In this document: positions 1-8,593 of the stretch, in pieces | How positions within the stretch are numbered: position 1 is the stretch's first letter | Layout of the letters: each line of letters starts with the position of its first letter | Source of the DNA: Kiritimatiellia bacterium | GTDB taxonomy: Bacteria > Verrucomicrobiota > Kiritimatiellia > RFP12 > UBA1067 | Length of the DNA stretch: 33,680 nt | Reading direction: 5' to 3' | NCBI GenBank assembly: GCA_017962315.1 | Contig: JAGCVN010000090.1 | Coordinates: 1-33,680, forward strand | Made by a program: the position numbers and the translations under genes | Notes under the pieces: generated by a model | What the model was told of the DNA's origin: nothing | Seen by the model: only the letters and a program-made list of their open reading frames with translations | The model's database searches: none

Positions 1-573
1 AGCATGAAGCTCGGCGCGGCCGAGTTCGGCGACTTCGGCGCGATGGCGCTGGACATATCCCACTTGCATGCCTCCATCGGGGCGAAGGTGGACGGCATTC
101 TGGGCATGAGTACGCTTGGGCGCGTGCCGTGCATCGTCGCGTTTGGGTCGGGCGAGATCGTGTTCGCGCCCGGCAAGGAGTCGGTTGCCGGATTCGGACG
201 CCCCGTGCAGAGGTCGCTTTCCGATCCGATGAGCGTTCTCCTGCCCGTGAAGTTCGGGGAACGCACCTTCGAGGTGCTGGTGGATTCGGGCGCGTCCTTC
301 ACGTTCCTTTCGCGCGAGACGGGGTGGCCGACGACGGGCGAGGCCGCGAACGTTCCGGCGGTGGACATCAACGGAAAGGCGAAACTTGCGCCGCTTGTCG
401 GCAAGAAGGGCGTGCTTCCAGTAGGCGATGGCATCGAAGTGTCCCCGCTCGTCATTTCTGTCCCGATGAACCGCATCGGTTCGGACGTCCTCACCGCATA
501 CGACATGCTCATCGCCGGCCGATACGTGAGCGTTAGGCGCTGCACCAACCACGTTCCGCTTGCCACCCGTTAA
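1..573 (+). CDS. Retropepsin-like aspartyl protease, 5' end cut by window edge
   Basis: C-terminal part of a probable two-lobed pepsin/retropepsin-like protein; the reading frame is open to the first base, so the true start lies outside the window. Near residues 30-34 (counted from the ATG at 4) is a GILGM segment, typical of the end of a retropepsin lobe. A second lobe follows, with the active-site signature VLVDSGAS (Asp94-Ser95-Gly96) and a closing IGSDVLTAYDMLIAG segment resembling the usual I-G-x-D-x-L end of these folds. The first-lobe Asp would lie upstream. Known family role: periplasmic or secreted proteolysis; the substrate cannot be inferred. The gene ends about 120 bases before the next one, which has its own promoter. 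The fold call is fairly confident; the function is not. Confidence 0.7.
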   Translation, partial: SMKLGAAEFGDFGAMALDISHLHASIGAKVDGILGMSTLGRVPCIVAFGSGEIVFAPGKESVAGFGRPVQRSLSDPMSVLLPVKFGERTFEVLVDSGASFTFLSRETGWPTTGEAANVPAVDINGKAKLAPLVGKKGVLPVGDGIEVSPLVISVPMNRIGSDVLTAYDMLIAGRYVSVRRCTNHVPLATR

Positions 574-615
574 AACGTGTTTTTTGACAGTGGCTGAGGT
601 CGCGAGTTTTAGAGT

Positions 616-645
616 TTGACTTAGTGGAAATGAATATGATACACT
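616..645 (+). promoter_or_regulatory. Putative sigma70-type promoter for the secreted glycoside-hydrolase-like gene
   Basis: TTGACT at 616-621 and TACACT at 640-645 are separated by 18 bases, giving an untranslated leader of about 40 bases before the ATG at 693. The match is moderate (5/6 and 4/6). The position, directly between two genes, supports it. Confidence 0.4.
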
Positions 646-692
646 GGCCTCGTATTGCCAGTTGACTTTCTATCTGAAAGAACAAATCAAAG

Positions 693-2252
693 ATGAACGC
701 TAACAAATTGAAGACATTCGCGGTGGTCGCCGTCGTGGCCATGGTCAGCAGTATTTTCGCGGTGGCGGACGCACCGACGCCGGGCGGGACGTGGAAGATC
801 GTCTATTCTTCCGCCGAAGGTCCGCAGGGACGCGCCCTTGAGGTGCTGACCGAGCGCATCGGCTTCCATTTGCTGCGCGAACGGCATCTGGCGATTCCGC
901 TTGTGCTGCCGATCGAGCAGGACGGCGGCGAGCCGGTGAAGGGCAAGCGTGACATGATCGTGGTCGGGCGCGTGCAGGAGAACGCCACGCTCCGCAAGTA
1001 CCTCGGCAAGGACGCCGAGAAGCTCGTGCCGAAGGACGGCTACCTCATCCGCACGCTGCACGACGGCGAGCACGACGTGGCGCTTCTCGCGGGCGACACG
1101 CCGGAGGCGGTGCTCTGGGCCGCGTTCGACTTCCTCGACGTACAGGTGCCGCTGATGGAGGGCGCGATCGCCCCGCCGCGCGGACGCTACCCCGGCACGT
1201 TCTTCCGCGCCAACAAGCGCGACCTCGCGAAGTTCGACAAGGACAAGGAGAAGCGCATCCCCGTGCGCAACATCGTCTGCGCACCGCAGACGCCCGTGCG
1301 CAGCGTGTTCTCGTGGGGGCACGAGATGGACGACTACCGCGCCACGTTCCGCGAAATGGCGCGCGCGCGCTTCAACCGCGTCATCATCTGGAACAACCAG
1401 CGCGTCATCAACGCGCGCGACGTGGTGGAGGAGGCGCATGCGTGGGGCATCAAAGTGTTCTGGGGCTTCGCGTGGGGATGGTCGCTCCAGTGCGACAAGG
1501 CGGACATCCACAATCTTGAAAAGATGTCCGACGCCATCATCGACGAATGGCACCGCATCTGGAAGCCGATGGGCGGCGACGGCATCTACTTCCAGAGTTT
1601 CACCGAGACGGACCGGCAGGAAATCGCCGGGCGTTCCATCGCGGAGGCCGTCGTCGAGCTCGTCAACATGACCGCGAAGCGCATCCAAGCGGAAGCGCCG
1701 GGGACGGACATCGTGTTCGGGCTCCACTCGAACTCGATCAAGAAGCCCGGTGCGACGGACTTCATCGCGAAGACCGATCCCTCGCTTGAAATCCTGTGGG
1801 AGAACTGTGGCGGTTTCCCGTTCTGGGACGGACAAGGACGGACCGGCGGACCGAACAACGAGTTCTGCGAGAAGATCCTCGCGCTCACGCCGTCCGTCGG
1901 ATTCGTGTGGAAGGCGCAGCTGTACCTCGACTGGAAGAACTGGATCGAGCCGGCTGGCCCGTTCATGCTCGGATGCGCCGGACGGAGGATGCGGGAATAC
2001 CACCAGTCGATCATGAAGCCGATGCAGTGGCAGTTCGACAACGATTGGATCCAGAACGGCAAGTTCGCGTGGGAATCGATCCGCCGCCTGCGTACCGCGA
2101 AGCGTCCGCCGAAGGAGTTCAACGCCGTGCCCTACAATAATCCCCCGTTCGGGTTCTCGACGCTCTGTGCGGCCGAGCTTTTCTGGAACAGCGATGACCC
2201 GTGGGAGAAGATCATGATGCGCGCCCGCATGAGGGCATTGTCCGAACGGTGA
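693..2252 (+). CDS. Secreted glycoside-hydrolase-like protein (TIM-barrel, GH67/GH20-type N-terminal domain)
   Basis: A 519-residue protein with a Sec signal peptide (residues 1-27, cleavage likely after ADA). Residues about 30-165 look like the small alpha/beta domain that precedes the barrel in GH67/GH20-type enzymes: a polypeptide read-out of 'VVGR', then 'DGYLIRT', then 'LWAAFDFLD'. Residues about 195-500 look like a (beta/alpha)8 barrel with aromatic-rich strand ends (WGFAWGWS). Glu305 (in SFTETD) and Glu370 (in LWENCGG) sit at the ends of predicted strands and are candidate catalytic acids. The ribosome binding site is weak. The gene stands alone, followed by a repeat-rich intergenic region beginning 18 bases after the stop. 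The substrate is unknown; an alpha-glucuronidase- or hexosaminidase-like activity is inference only. Confidence 0.6.
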   Translation: MNANKLKTFAVVAVVAMVSSIFAVADAPTPGGTWKIVYSSAEGPQGRALEVLTERIGFHLLRERHLAIPLVLPIEQDGGEPVKGKRDMIVVGRVQENATLRKYLGKDAEKLVPKDGYLIRTLHDGEHDVALLAGDTPEAVLWAAFDFLDVQVPLMEGAIAPPRGRYPGTFFRANKRDLAKFDKDKEKRIPVRNIVCAPQTPVRSVFSWGHEMDDYRATFREMARARFNRVIIWNNQRVINARDVVEEAHAWGIKVFWGFAWGWSLQCDKADIHNLEKMSDAIIDEWHRIWKPMGGDGIYFQSFTETDRQEIAGRSIAEAVVELVNMTAKRIQAEAPGTDIVFGLHSNSIKKPGATDFIAKTDPSLEILWENCGGFPFWDGQGRTGGPNNEFCEKILALTPSVGFVWKAQLYLDWKNWIEPAGPFMLGCAGRRMREYHQSIMKPMQWQFDNDWIQNGKFAWESIRRLRTAKRPPKEFNAVPYNNPPFGFSTLCAAELFWNSDDPWEKIMMRARMRALSER

Positions 2253-2269
2253 GGTGTTTGTAAAACCGA

Positions 2270-2355
2270 GCGGCGTTTTCATAACCGCGCATGGTTGTGC
2301 GCGGAAGAAGTAAACGTTGTTTTGAATTGTTCATGTTGTCTCCAGAAACTTACCC
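2270..2355 (+). repeat. 86-bp dispersed repeat, copy 1
   Basis: Matches 3032-3117 at 83 of 86 positions with no gaps. It contains a perfect hairpin, CCGCGCA-TGGTTG-TGCGCGG, at 2285-2304. It starts 18 bases after the stop codon of the upstream gene. A GC-rich segment (2367-2415) follows whose reverse complement recurs near 17560-17600. Confidence 0.9.
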
Positions 2356-2435
2356 TCATCTACATTCCCGCGCGAAGCGCGGGCGGGGGGCTTGCCTATA
2401 ACTTCACCCCCACAACAGGGGTGGATTGTTTATGG

Positions 2436-2465
2436 ACGCAGAGACGCGGAGAGCACAGAGGCGAG
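2436..2465 (+). repeat. 'cgcagagacgc' type low-complexity repeat, forward copy
   Basis: Purine-rich array built from cgcagag/cgcggag/cacagag units. An inverted copy lies at 2788-2826 and a forward relative at 17660-17690. Arrays of this kind occur between genes in many bacterial genomes (general knowledge); their function is not established. Confidence 0.65.
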
Positions 2466-2650
2466 GGGGGGAGAAAATGGAAAGTGTAAAGTGTAAAGGG
2501 GTGGCGCCGTTGTCTCAAGTCATCCGTGTTGTCTCCAATCATCAGGGGAAAATTGCAAAACATCGCGACAGTTGTGTTTTCAACGGTACGCCTTGGAACC
2601 GGAGACAACCGTGACAACAATTTGAAGAGGCGCGGCGGTCACGAAAGAAG

Positions 2651-2729
2651 AACAAACGGATTTGCTTACGCCTAACGGCGTTCGCAAGGAGGAAGTGAGC
2701 CGCGTTAGCGGCGAACAAATCCGTTTGTT
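2651..2729. repeat. 79-bp imperfect palindrome (long hairpin)
   Basis: The outer arms AACAAACGGATTTG (2651-2664) and CAAATCCGTTTGTT (2716-2729) are perfect reverse complements. Inside, CGCC-TAACG-CG (2669-2680) pairs with CG-CGTTA-GGCG (2701-2713) through single-base bulges, leaving a loop of about 20 bases. No T tract follows on either strand, so it is not an ordinary intrinsic terminator. It resembles a REP- or MITE-like palindrome. Confidence 0.7.
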
Positions 2730-2787
2730 AACCCCAAAACGCCTGTGTAAAGTGTAAGATGGAGGGGGGGCTCCTGCCGTTGCCATT

Positions 2788-2826
2788 TCTCTGCGTCTCT
2801 GCGCCTCTGCGTTAATTTTTTTACAC
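2788..2826 (-). repeat. 'cgcagagacgc' type low-complexity repeat, inverted copy
   Basis: On the minus strand this reads as a T/A-rich lead (taaaaaaattaa) followed by cgcagaggcgcagagacgcag. The same order, T/A run then gaagaggcgcagag, is seen at 17660-17690 on the plus strand, so the two are copies of one composite element. Confidence 0.65.
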
Positions 2827-2921
2827 ACGTACCTTCCGTCCGGCTTGCCGCGCACCGCAAGGGCGGTGGGGACGCCGTCTTTCCCTTCTCCGTGCCCCCG
2901 TGGCTCTGTGTGAGACAAAAA

Positions 2922-3046
2922 GTTATCCACATCTACATTCGAAGCGTGGGCGGGGGTCTTGCCTATAAGTTCGATTGGTGACAACTGAAACAACTTGTAA
3001 AGACAACATCCTTCTTTCGCTGCGCAACAGCGCGGCGTTTTCATAA
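2922..3046 (-). repeat. Dispersed composite repeat, related to 17488-17620
   Basis: Its reverse complement aligns along its whole length with 17488-17620. Shared blocks in the same order are aaaacgccgcgc, atgttgt-tttacaagttgttt, tatagg-aag, ccgcccacgctt and a terminal ggataac/gggtaac. It overlaps the start of the second 86-bp repeat, sharing the ggcgttttcat core, so the two elements form a tail-to-tail palindromic arrangement. Confidence 0.7.
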
Positions 3047-3117
3047 CCGTGCATGGTTGTGCGCGGAAGAAGCAAACGTTGTTTTGAATTGTTCATGTTG
3101 TTTCCAGAAACTTACCC
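3032..3117 (+). repeat. 86-bp dispersed repeat, copy 2
   Basis: Second copy of the repeat at 2270-2355, differing at three positions. The repeat-like sequence (agcgaggacggggggg, then cttgtcacta) continues up to the stop codon of the GH20 gene on the opposite strand (3148-3150), so the 3' end of that gene abuts the repeat. Confidence 0.9.
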
Positions 3118-3147
3118 GTACGAGCGAGGACGGGGGGGTGCTTGTCA

Positions 3148-4896
3148 CTAGCGTAGCCGCTCGTTTGACCGGGGAATTAACTTGGCGAGGCTGTCCGACA
3201 ATCCCCCCGGACGGTTTTCGTTCAGCCAGATATGCCGGAAAAGGGTCTCCGTTGCCGCCCGTTCGCTCTTGCTCCAGCGGTATTCCGCCGGTGTCGCGGC
3301 GAGTTTGAGCAACTTGCGCAGATAGGCCTGTGTTTCCGTTCCCGCTTCCGGGCGTTCAAGGAACCGTCGATAGGCACGTTGAAAGGCGGGCGACGGAGCA
3401 AGCGGTTTATTGAAACGGAGCGCGTTGAAAAGTGGGCTTGCGTTTCCGATCGGCGGAAACAAACGGTAGAGGTCGGCGAGTCGCAACAGTTCCCGTTCGT
3501 ATCCAATCGGGCAGAATCGGCACAACGTGGCGCAAAGGTCGAATCGGCGGTTGGTTTCCGCGCACCAGGAGACGGCTCCGGCATAGAGGTAGGCGGGGTA
3601 ACTGACGGCGAGCGGTTGCCAGTGACCTTCGTCGCCCCAGTCGGTCAATAGAAAGCCCGCCGCGCCGTTGTCGCGCCCGTGCCGCGCGGCGGATTCGATG
3701 TTTGCGATCATGTTTGTGTGCCGCCCGAAAAGGGATCGCCACGACGACGTGCCGGGGCAGACGTAGAACGGGACTCCGCTTTTTCGGAACAGTTGGGTGT
3801 GTTCTTCAAACGGATGGTTCGCCTCGTAGCCCCATTCCAGCACGGTGAGGCCTTCGGGCAGTTCAGGCACGAGTTCCGGATGGTGAAGGATGATGTCACC
3901 CCAGCACATCATTTCTCGCCCGCGCTCTGTAACAAGGTGGTGTACCTGTTTCAAAAAGTCCAGGTAGACGCGCCCGGTGTCTTTTCCCTCTCCGGGCGAA
4001 CCGGGGGCGAAACTCCGTCCCTTCCCGCAGAGGTCGAATGTTTCATCGCAGCCGACATTGAAACGGCACGAGGAGAAATTCGGCAGAAGTGCGTCATATA
4101 GGCCACACAGGAAATCAAGCGAGCGGGAATCGGTCGGGCAGAGCGCGGAACAGTACGCTCGCGTACCGCCCCACGGTAACGGCGCCCCGCCGCCCGGCAG
4201 TTCGGCGAGTGGGCGGTAACGCGGGTGCGCGAGCCAGCGTTCCAGATGTCCAAAGGAATTCTGGTTCGGAACGAGTTCAATACAGCGTGCGGCGCAGTAG
4301 GCATCCAGTACGCGGATCTCCTCTGGCGTGAAGGGGGAAGCGTTCTGCCAGATCTCCTCGTGGCCGGGATAGGCGAATGTGTGTTCAATGTAAAGTTGCA
4401 ACTGGTTGTAGCGGAGCGAGGCGAGGAGATCGATTAGCGTGAAGAGTGTGCGCATCGTGGGGACTTTGTCACGGCTGACATCCAGCATGAGTCCCCGGAC
4501 GGGGAAGTCTGGCGCGTCTTCGGCGGTCAGGCAGGGCATCCGGTCTGCTGCTTTCCCGGCACAGAGGCTTCGGAGTGCCTGCACGGCGTAAAACAGTCCG
4601 GCCCGGTCTTCCGCCTCGACCCGCGCTCCGTCCGGGCGGATACGGAGGCGGAAGGACTGCGGACCGAGGACGCGCCCCCTGCGGAAGCGGAACGCGACTT
4701 TGTGGCGTGCGTCTGCGAACGTGTGGCGCGGAAGGCGGCTGCCGAATAGCGTGTCAAACGCCTGTTTCGCGGGTAAGACGTCCGGCGACGAGAACCCCGT
4801 CCAGCAGACATCGAATCCGTCGGGCGCGGGGATACGGAAACACCCGTCCAAGGGACGGAACTTTCGTGGCGCGGGGAAAAGTTGTGCGGACGTCAT
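3148..4896 (-). CDS. GH20 family beta-N-acetylhexosaminidase-like glycoside hydrolase, cytoplasmic
   Basis: A 582-residue protein without a signal peptide. Residues 1-125 form the GH20b-like N-terminal domain, ending in a 'GLFYAVQALRSL' helix. The catalytic barrel begins with FPVRGLMLDVSRDKVP (about 131-146). The GH20 acid/base pair appears as NVGCDETFDL (Asp284-Glu285), after the usual 'LVPNQNSFGHLERW' strand. A 'TVLEWGYEANHPF' segment and 'GFLLTDWGDEGHW' give further barrel motifs with the expected tryptophans. Known role: hydrolysis of terminal beta-GlcNAc/GalNAc; here probably intracellular trimming of imported oligosaccharides (inference). It starts 14 bases after the purB stop, so it is likely the second gene of a purB operon. 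Its stop codon abuts a dispersed repeat. Confidence 0.85.
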   Translation of the reverse strand: MTSAQLFPAPRKFRPLDGCFRIPAPDGFDVCWTGFSSPDVLPAKQAFDTLFGSRLPRHTFADARHKVAFRFRRGRVLGPQSFRLRIRPDGARVEAEDRAGLFYAVQALRSLCAGKAADRMPCLTAEDAPDFPVRGLMLDVSRDKVPTMRTLFTLIDLLASLRYNQLQLYIEHTFAYPGHEEIWQNASPFTPEEIRVLDAYCAARCIELVPNQNSFGHLERWLAHPRYRPLAELPGGGAPLPWGGTRAYCSALCPTDSRSLDFLCGLYDALLPNFSSCRFNVGCDETFDLCGKGRSFAPGSPGEGKDTGRVYLDFLKQVHHLVTERGREMMCWGDIILHHPELVPELPEGLTVLEWGYEANHPFEEHTQLFRKSGVPFYVCPGTSSWRSLFGRHTNMIANIESAARHGRDNGAAGFLLTDWGDEGHWQPLAVSYPAYLYAGAVSWCAETNRRFDLCATLCRFCPIGYERELLRLADLYRLFPPIGNASPLFNALRFNKPLAPSPAFQRAYRRFLERPEAGTETQAYLRKLLKLAATPAEYRWSKSERAATETLFRHIWLNENRPGGLSDSLAKLIPRSNERLR

Positions 4897-4910
4897 CGGC
4901 GTACGCTCTC

Positions 4911-6395
<1,485 letters not shown>

Positions 6396-6471
6396 TCAGC
6401 CCGCCGAATTCCTCTGCAATCGGCGGTCGCGAGGCGATCCAAGAATTGCCCAATTGCCGCAAGAGAAAGGC

Positions 6472-6500
6472 TAGACACGGCGGAGGGAATGGGGTATAGT
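6472..6500 (+). promoter_or_regulatory. Sigma70-type promoter of the lipoprotein-Kdo operon
   Basis: TAGACA (6472-6477), a 17-base spacer, and TATAGT (6495-6500): 10 of 12 consensus matches with ideal spacing. Transcription would begin near 6507, giving a leader of about 28 bases before the ATG at 6535. The 208-base divergent region (6291-6498) otherwise holds only the purB ribosome site; no clear purB promoter was found. Confidence 0.65.
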
Positions 6501-6534
6501 GGGGGTGTCTCCGATGACAAGTCAAGGTGGGGCT

Positions 6535-7659
6535 ATGGCAAGGTTTTTCTTACAGGTAGCAATTGTGCTGGTGTTGCTTGCGACCGGATGCGGACGGGCA
6601 AAGCGGCTGGCGGATATTGAGGCGAAAGAACGGAACTCGGTTCGATTCCGGCAGGCGCACGCTGCTGAGCAGGCCGGGAATTTGGATGATGCCGTCACGC
6701 TTCTGAACCGTGTCCTGATTGAGCAGCCTAAGGACTATTCGGCGCACTTCCAACTGGCGACGTTGTTGCACGATCATGTGCAGGACTACATCGGCGCGAT
6801 TTACCATTACAGACGCTACATCGAGTTGCGTAACGATTCCGAAAAGACGCAGCTGGCGAAAGACCGGCTCCGTGTTGCCGAGCAGATGCTCGCCCCGCAG
6901 ATTCTCAAAAAAGTCGGAGATTCCGTAGAAGGGATTTCGCAAGTCCGCTTGATTAAAGAGGTGGAAAAGCTGAACGGCGAGATCGCCGCGCTGACGGGTG
7001 AAAAAGCCGCCATGAAGGAACAGATGGATGCGCAGTCGGCGAAGATGAAAGAGGTCGAGTCGGACAATGCCCGCCTTAGGAAAATCCTCGACAAGATGCG
7101 CGAAGCACCTGCACCTGCCGTTACCGCCTCCGTGGTGAAACGCGAAATGCCCGCGCCTGCCGCCGAATCCCGAAAAACCATCCCGAAGCGAGAGAAGCCG
7201 GTCGCGTCATCCAAGAAGCCGCTGCCGAAACGCGAGAGTGTACCGAATCCAGACACCCGTTTGACTTCGGAAGAGCTGCGCCGCCTCCGTGCCGAGGCCG
7301 CCCAGCTTTCCAGCGCCACGGCGCGGAACCGGAGTGACGGCGGGGCGAAAACCGTCGTGGAACCGCCGAAAGAAACATCGCCCGCTTTGGCGGAAGAGGA
7401 TGACGGGAGCAAGAGTGATGAAGAATTCCTCTCCCGGTTCATCAAGCGCACCACCCGTATCAAGGATACGGAAGGCGGCGGGAAAAGCCAGCCAGAACGG
7501 AGACGGACATACGTCGTCAAGCCGGGTGACACCCTGGTGCAACTCTCGGTGAAGTTCTACGGGTCGAAGACCCAGTGGAAGAAAATACGCGATGCGAACC
7601 GCGCCACCATCGACCCCGACGGGCGCATCCGTCCCGGACAGATTATCGTTGTGCCATGA
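6535..7659 (+). CDS. LysM-domain lipoprotein with TPR-like and coiled-coil regions
   Basis: A 374-residue predicted lipoprotein. The ATG at 6535 is chosen because it has an AAGGTGGGG ribosome site and gives an ideal lipoprotein signal (hydrophobic core, lipobox LATGC, lipidated Cys19). Upstream in-frame starts would put polar residues before the signal. Residues about 35-115 resemble TPR repeats (AEQAGNLDDAVTLLNRVL, then HYRRYIELR). A coiled coil (about 140-185), a Pro/Lys/Ala-rich linker and a C-terminal LysM domain follow (YVVKPGDTLVQLSVKFYG ... IRPGQIIVVP, about 325-374). Known role of LysM: binding peptidoglycan GlcNAc. Probable role: tethering the outer membrane or organising cell-wall machinery (inference). 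First gene of the operon; its stop overlaps the next start (ATGA). Confidence 0.85.
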   Translation: MARFFLQVAIVLVLLATGCGRAKRLADIEAKERNSVRFRQAHAAEQAGNLDDAVTLLNRVLIEQPKDYSAHFQLATLLHDHVQDYIGAIYHYRRYIELRNDSEKTQLAKDRLRVAEQMLAPQILKKVGDSVEGISQVRLIKEVEKLNGEIAALTGEKAAMKEQMDAQSAKMKEVESDNARLRKILDKMREAPAPAVTASVVKREMPAPAAESRKTIPKREKPVASSKKPLPKRESVPNPDTRLTSEELRRLRAEAAQLSSATARNRSDGGAKTVVEPPKETSPALAEEDDGSKSDEEFLSRFIKRTTRIKDTEGGGKSQPERRRTYVVKPGDTLVQLSVKFYGSKTQWKKIRDANRATIDPDGRIRPGQIIVVP

Positions 7660-7934
7660 ACGGGCGGAAGCGACTCAAACCGATCCATGACGTTTTCCTC
7701 GGAAAAGTTCCCGTGCAGACGGAATTCCAGTTTGAATTCCACGATGACGCGGAGGCGTCCGGGGGGTGGTTCAAAAAGAACCGTCTTTTCCGCTACATCA
7801 CGGCCGGCGGTTTGAGCCAGACGCGGCGGACATCGGACGACGACCTTGCAGACGATCGAGCGCGTCGGTTCTGGTTGATTCTGCTGGCGGTCTCGCTCGT
7901 TTGGATTGTTTTTTATTTTATGCCTTGCAACTGA
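7656..7934 (+). CDS. Small membrane protein of unknown function
   Basis: A 92-residue protein whose ATG overlaps the stop of the upstream LysM lipoprotein gene (ATGA), which suggests translational coupling and fixes the start. The N-terminal two thirds are polar and charged (KRLKPIHDVFLGK ... FQFEFHDDAEASGG); a single hydrophobic segment spans about residues 71-89 (FWLILLAVSLVWIVFYF). The likely topology is a C-tail anchor with the N-terminus in the cytoplasm. No family was recognised. Its fixed place between two LysM lipoproteins suggests a membrane partner for one of them. It ends 12 bases before the next gene. Confidence 0.75.
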   Translation: MNGRKRLKPIHDVFLGKVPVQTEFQFEFHDDAEASGGWFKKNRLFRYITAGGLSQTRRTSDDDLADDRARRFWLILLAVSLVWIVFYFMPCN

Positions 7935-7946
7935 GAAGGGGTGAAC

Positions 7947-8576
7947 ATGAAGTCTTGTCTTGTTTTTGCTGTTTTTGCGAGTGTGTTGGTTTCGGGATGC
8001 GAGAACATGATGTTCGACGGGGCGTCCTATCAGCGGCAACCATCCCGGCAGTCGCTGGAGATGTCTCGGATGCAGAGTTCACAAGACCAGCTCACCGCTT
8101 CAATCCAGCGATTGTCTGGACAGTTCGATGAATTAGAACGCACAAACCAGCAACTGGAGAAGCGCCTCTCCCGTTTGGAGTCGCGCCTCTCCAGCGTCGC
8201 GGAATCCAAATCAAGCGCCTATGAAAGCGACATTGCGTCGTTGCGCCGCGACATCCAGGCCGCACGTCAGGAAACCCAACAGATGCGGAAACAGGTTGCG
8301 AACGATCTCGCGGCGCGGATTGAGCAGATTGCCAGGCAGGATGAAGCGGCCCGCAAGGCGGCAGCAGCCAAGGCGACGAAAACGCCGACGACCGCCGCAC
8401 CCTCGGCAGCCGCCCGCGGTTCCGGTTACGAACATACCGTCCAGAAAGGGCAGACGTTGCTTGAAATCGCCCGTGGTTACGGAGTTCCGATGGCGACCAT
8501 CATGAAAGCGAACAGCATTAAGAACGCCTCCAATATCCGCGTCGGGCAGGTGTTGTTTATTCCAGACGCGAAGTAA
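7947..8576 (+). CDS. LysM-domain lipoprotein with long coiled coil
   Basis: A 209-residue predicted lipoprotein. The ATG at 7947 is preferred over the in-frame GTG at 7941 because GAAGGGG then lies at normal spacing. The lipoprotein signal ends in LVSGC (lipidated Cys18). Residues about 45-130 form a coiled coil rich in Gln, Arg, Leu and Glu (RLSGQFDELERTNQQLEKRL and following). A Lys/Ala/Thr linker leads to a C-terminal LysM domain (HTVQKGQTLLEIARGYG ... IRVGQVLFIPDAK, about 163-209). Same plan as the lipoprotein at 6535, but without TPR-like repeats. It lies 12 bases after the small membrane protein and 17 bases before kdsB. Probable role: peptidoglycan-binding envelope protein (inference). 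Confidence 0.87.
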   Translation: MKSCLVFAVFASVLVSGCENMMFDGASYQRQPSRQSLEMSRMQSSQDQLTASIQRLSGQFDELERTNQQLEKRLSRLESRLSSVAESKSSAYESDIASLRRDIQAARQETQQMRKQVANDLAARIEQIARQDEAARKAAAAKATKTPTTAAPSAAARGSGYEHTVQKGQTLLEIARGYGVPMATIMKANSIKNASNIRVGQVLFIPDAK

Positions 8577-8593
8577 AGACGGAGGAGAACGAT

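Larger units (their letters stand above)
2253..3147. other. Gene-free, repeat-rich intergenic region between convergent genes
   Basis: No reading frame here has a credible start, ribosome site or protein character. The stretch consists of dispersed repeats: an 86-bp direct repeat at both ends, an inverted relative of it, short GC hairpins (CCCGCGC-GAA-GCGCGGG at 2367-2383; CACCCC/GGGGTG at 2405-2423), low-complexity 'cgcagagacgc' arrays and a long imperfect hairpin. Both flanking genes point into it, so it may also act in transcript termination, though no classical terminator with a T tract was found. Confidence 0.75.

Noticed and set aside
574-592. AAAAC-GT-GTTTT palindrome after the protease gene as a terminator
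   Set aside because: Five AT-rich pairs with a two-base loop are too weak for termination.
687-2282. Long open frame on the minus strand opposite the secreted barrel protein (531 codons)
   Set aside because: It is a mirror of the GC-rich codon pattern of the plus-strand gene. The plus frame has a signal peptide, promoter and protein-like composition; the minus frame is rich in His, Arg and Val repeats with no recognisable domain or ribosome site.
2923-2931. Perfect DnaA box TTATCCACA, with a near match (reverse of TTACCCACA) at the equivalent place in the repeat near 17610
   Set aside because: A single box in each place, with no AT-rich unwinding region and no dnaA, dnaN or gidA nearby, is not an origin. 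It is part of the dispersed repeat, and the first 86-bp repeat region lacks it.
2580-3044. Open frames on either strand within the repeat-rich gap
   Set aside because: They run through several repeats and the long hairpin, have no ribosome site, and give composition typical of non-coding GC-rich DNA.
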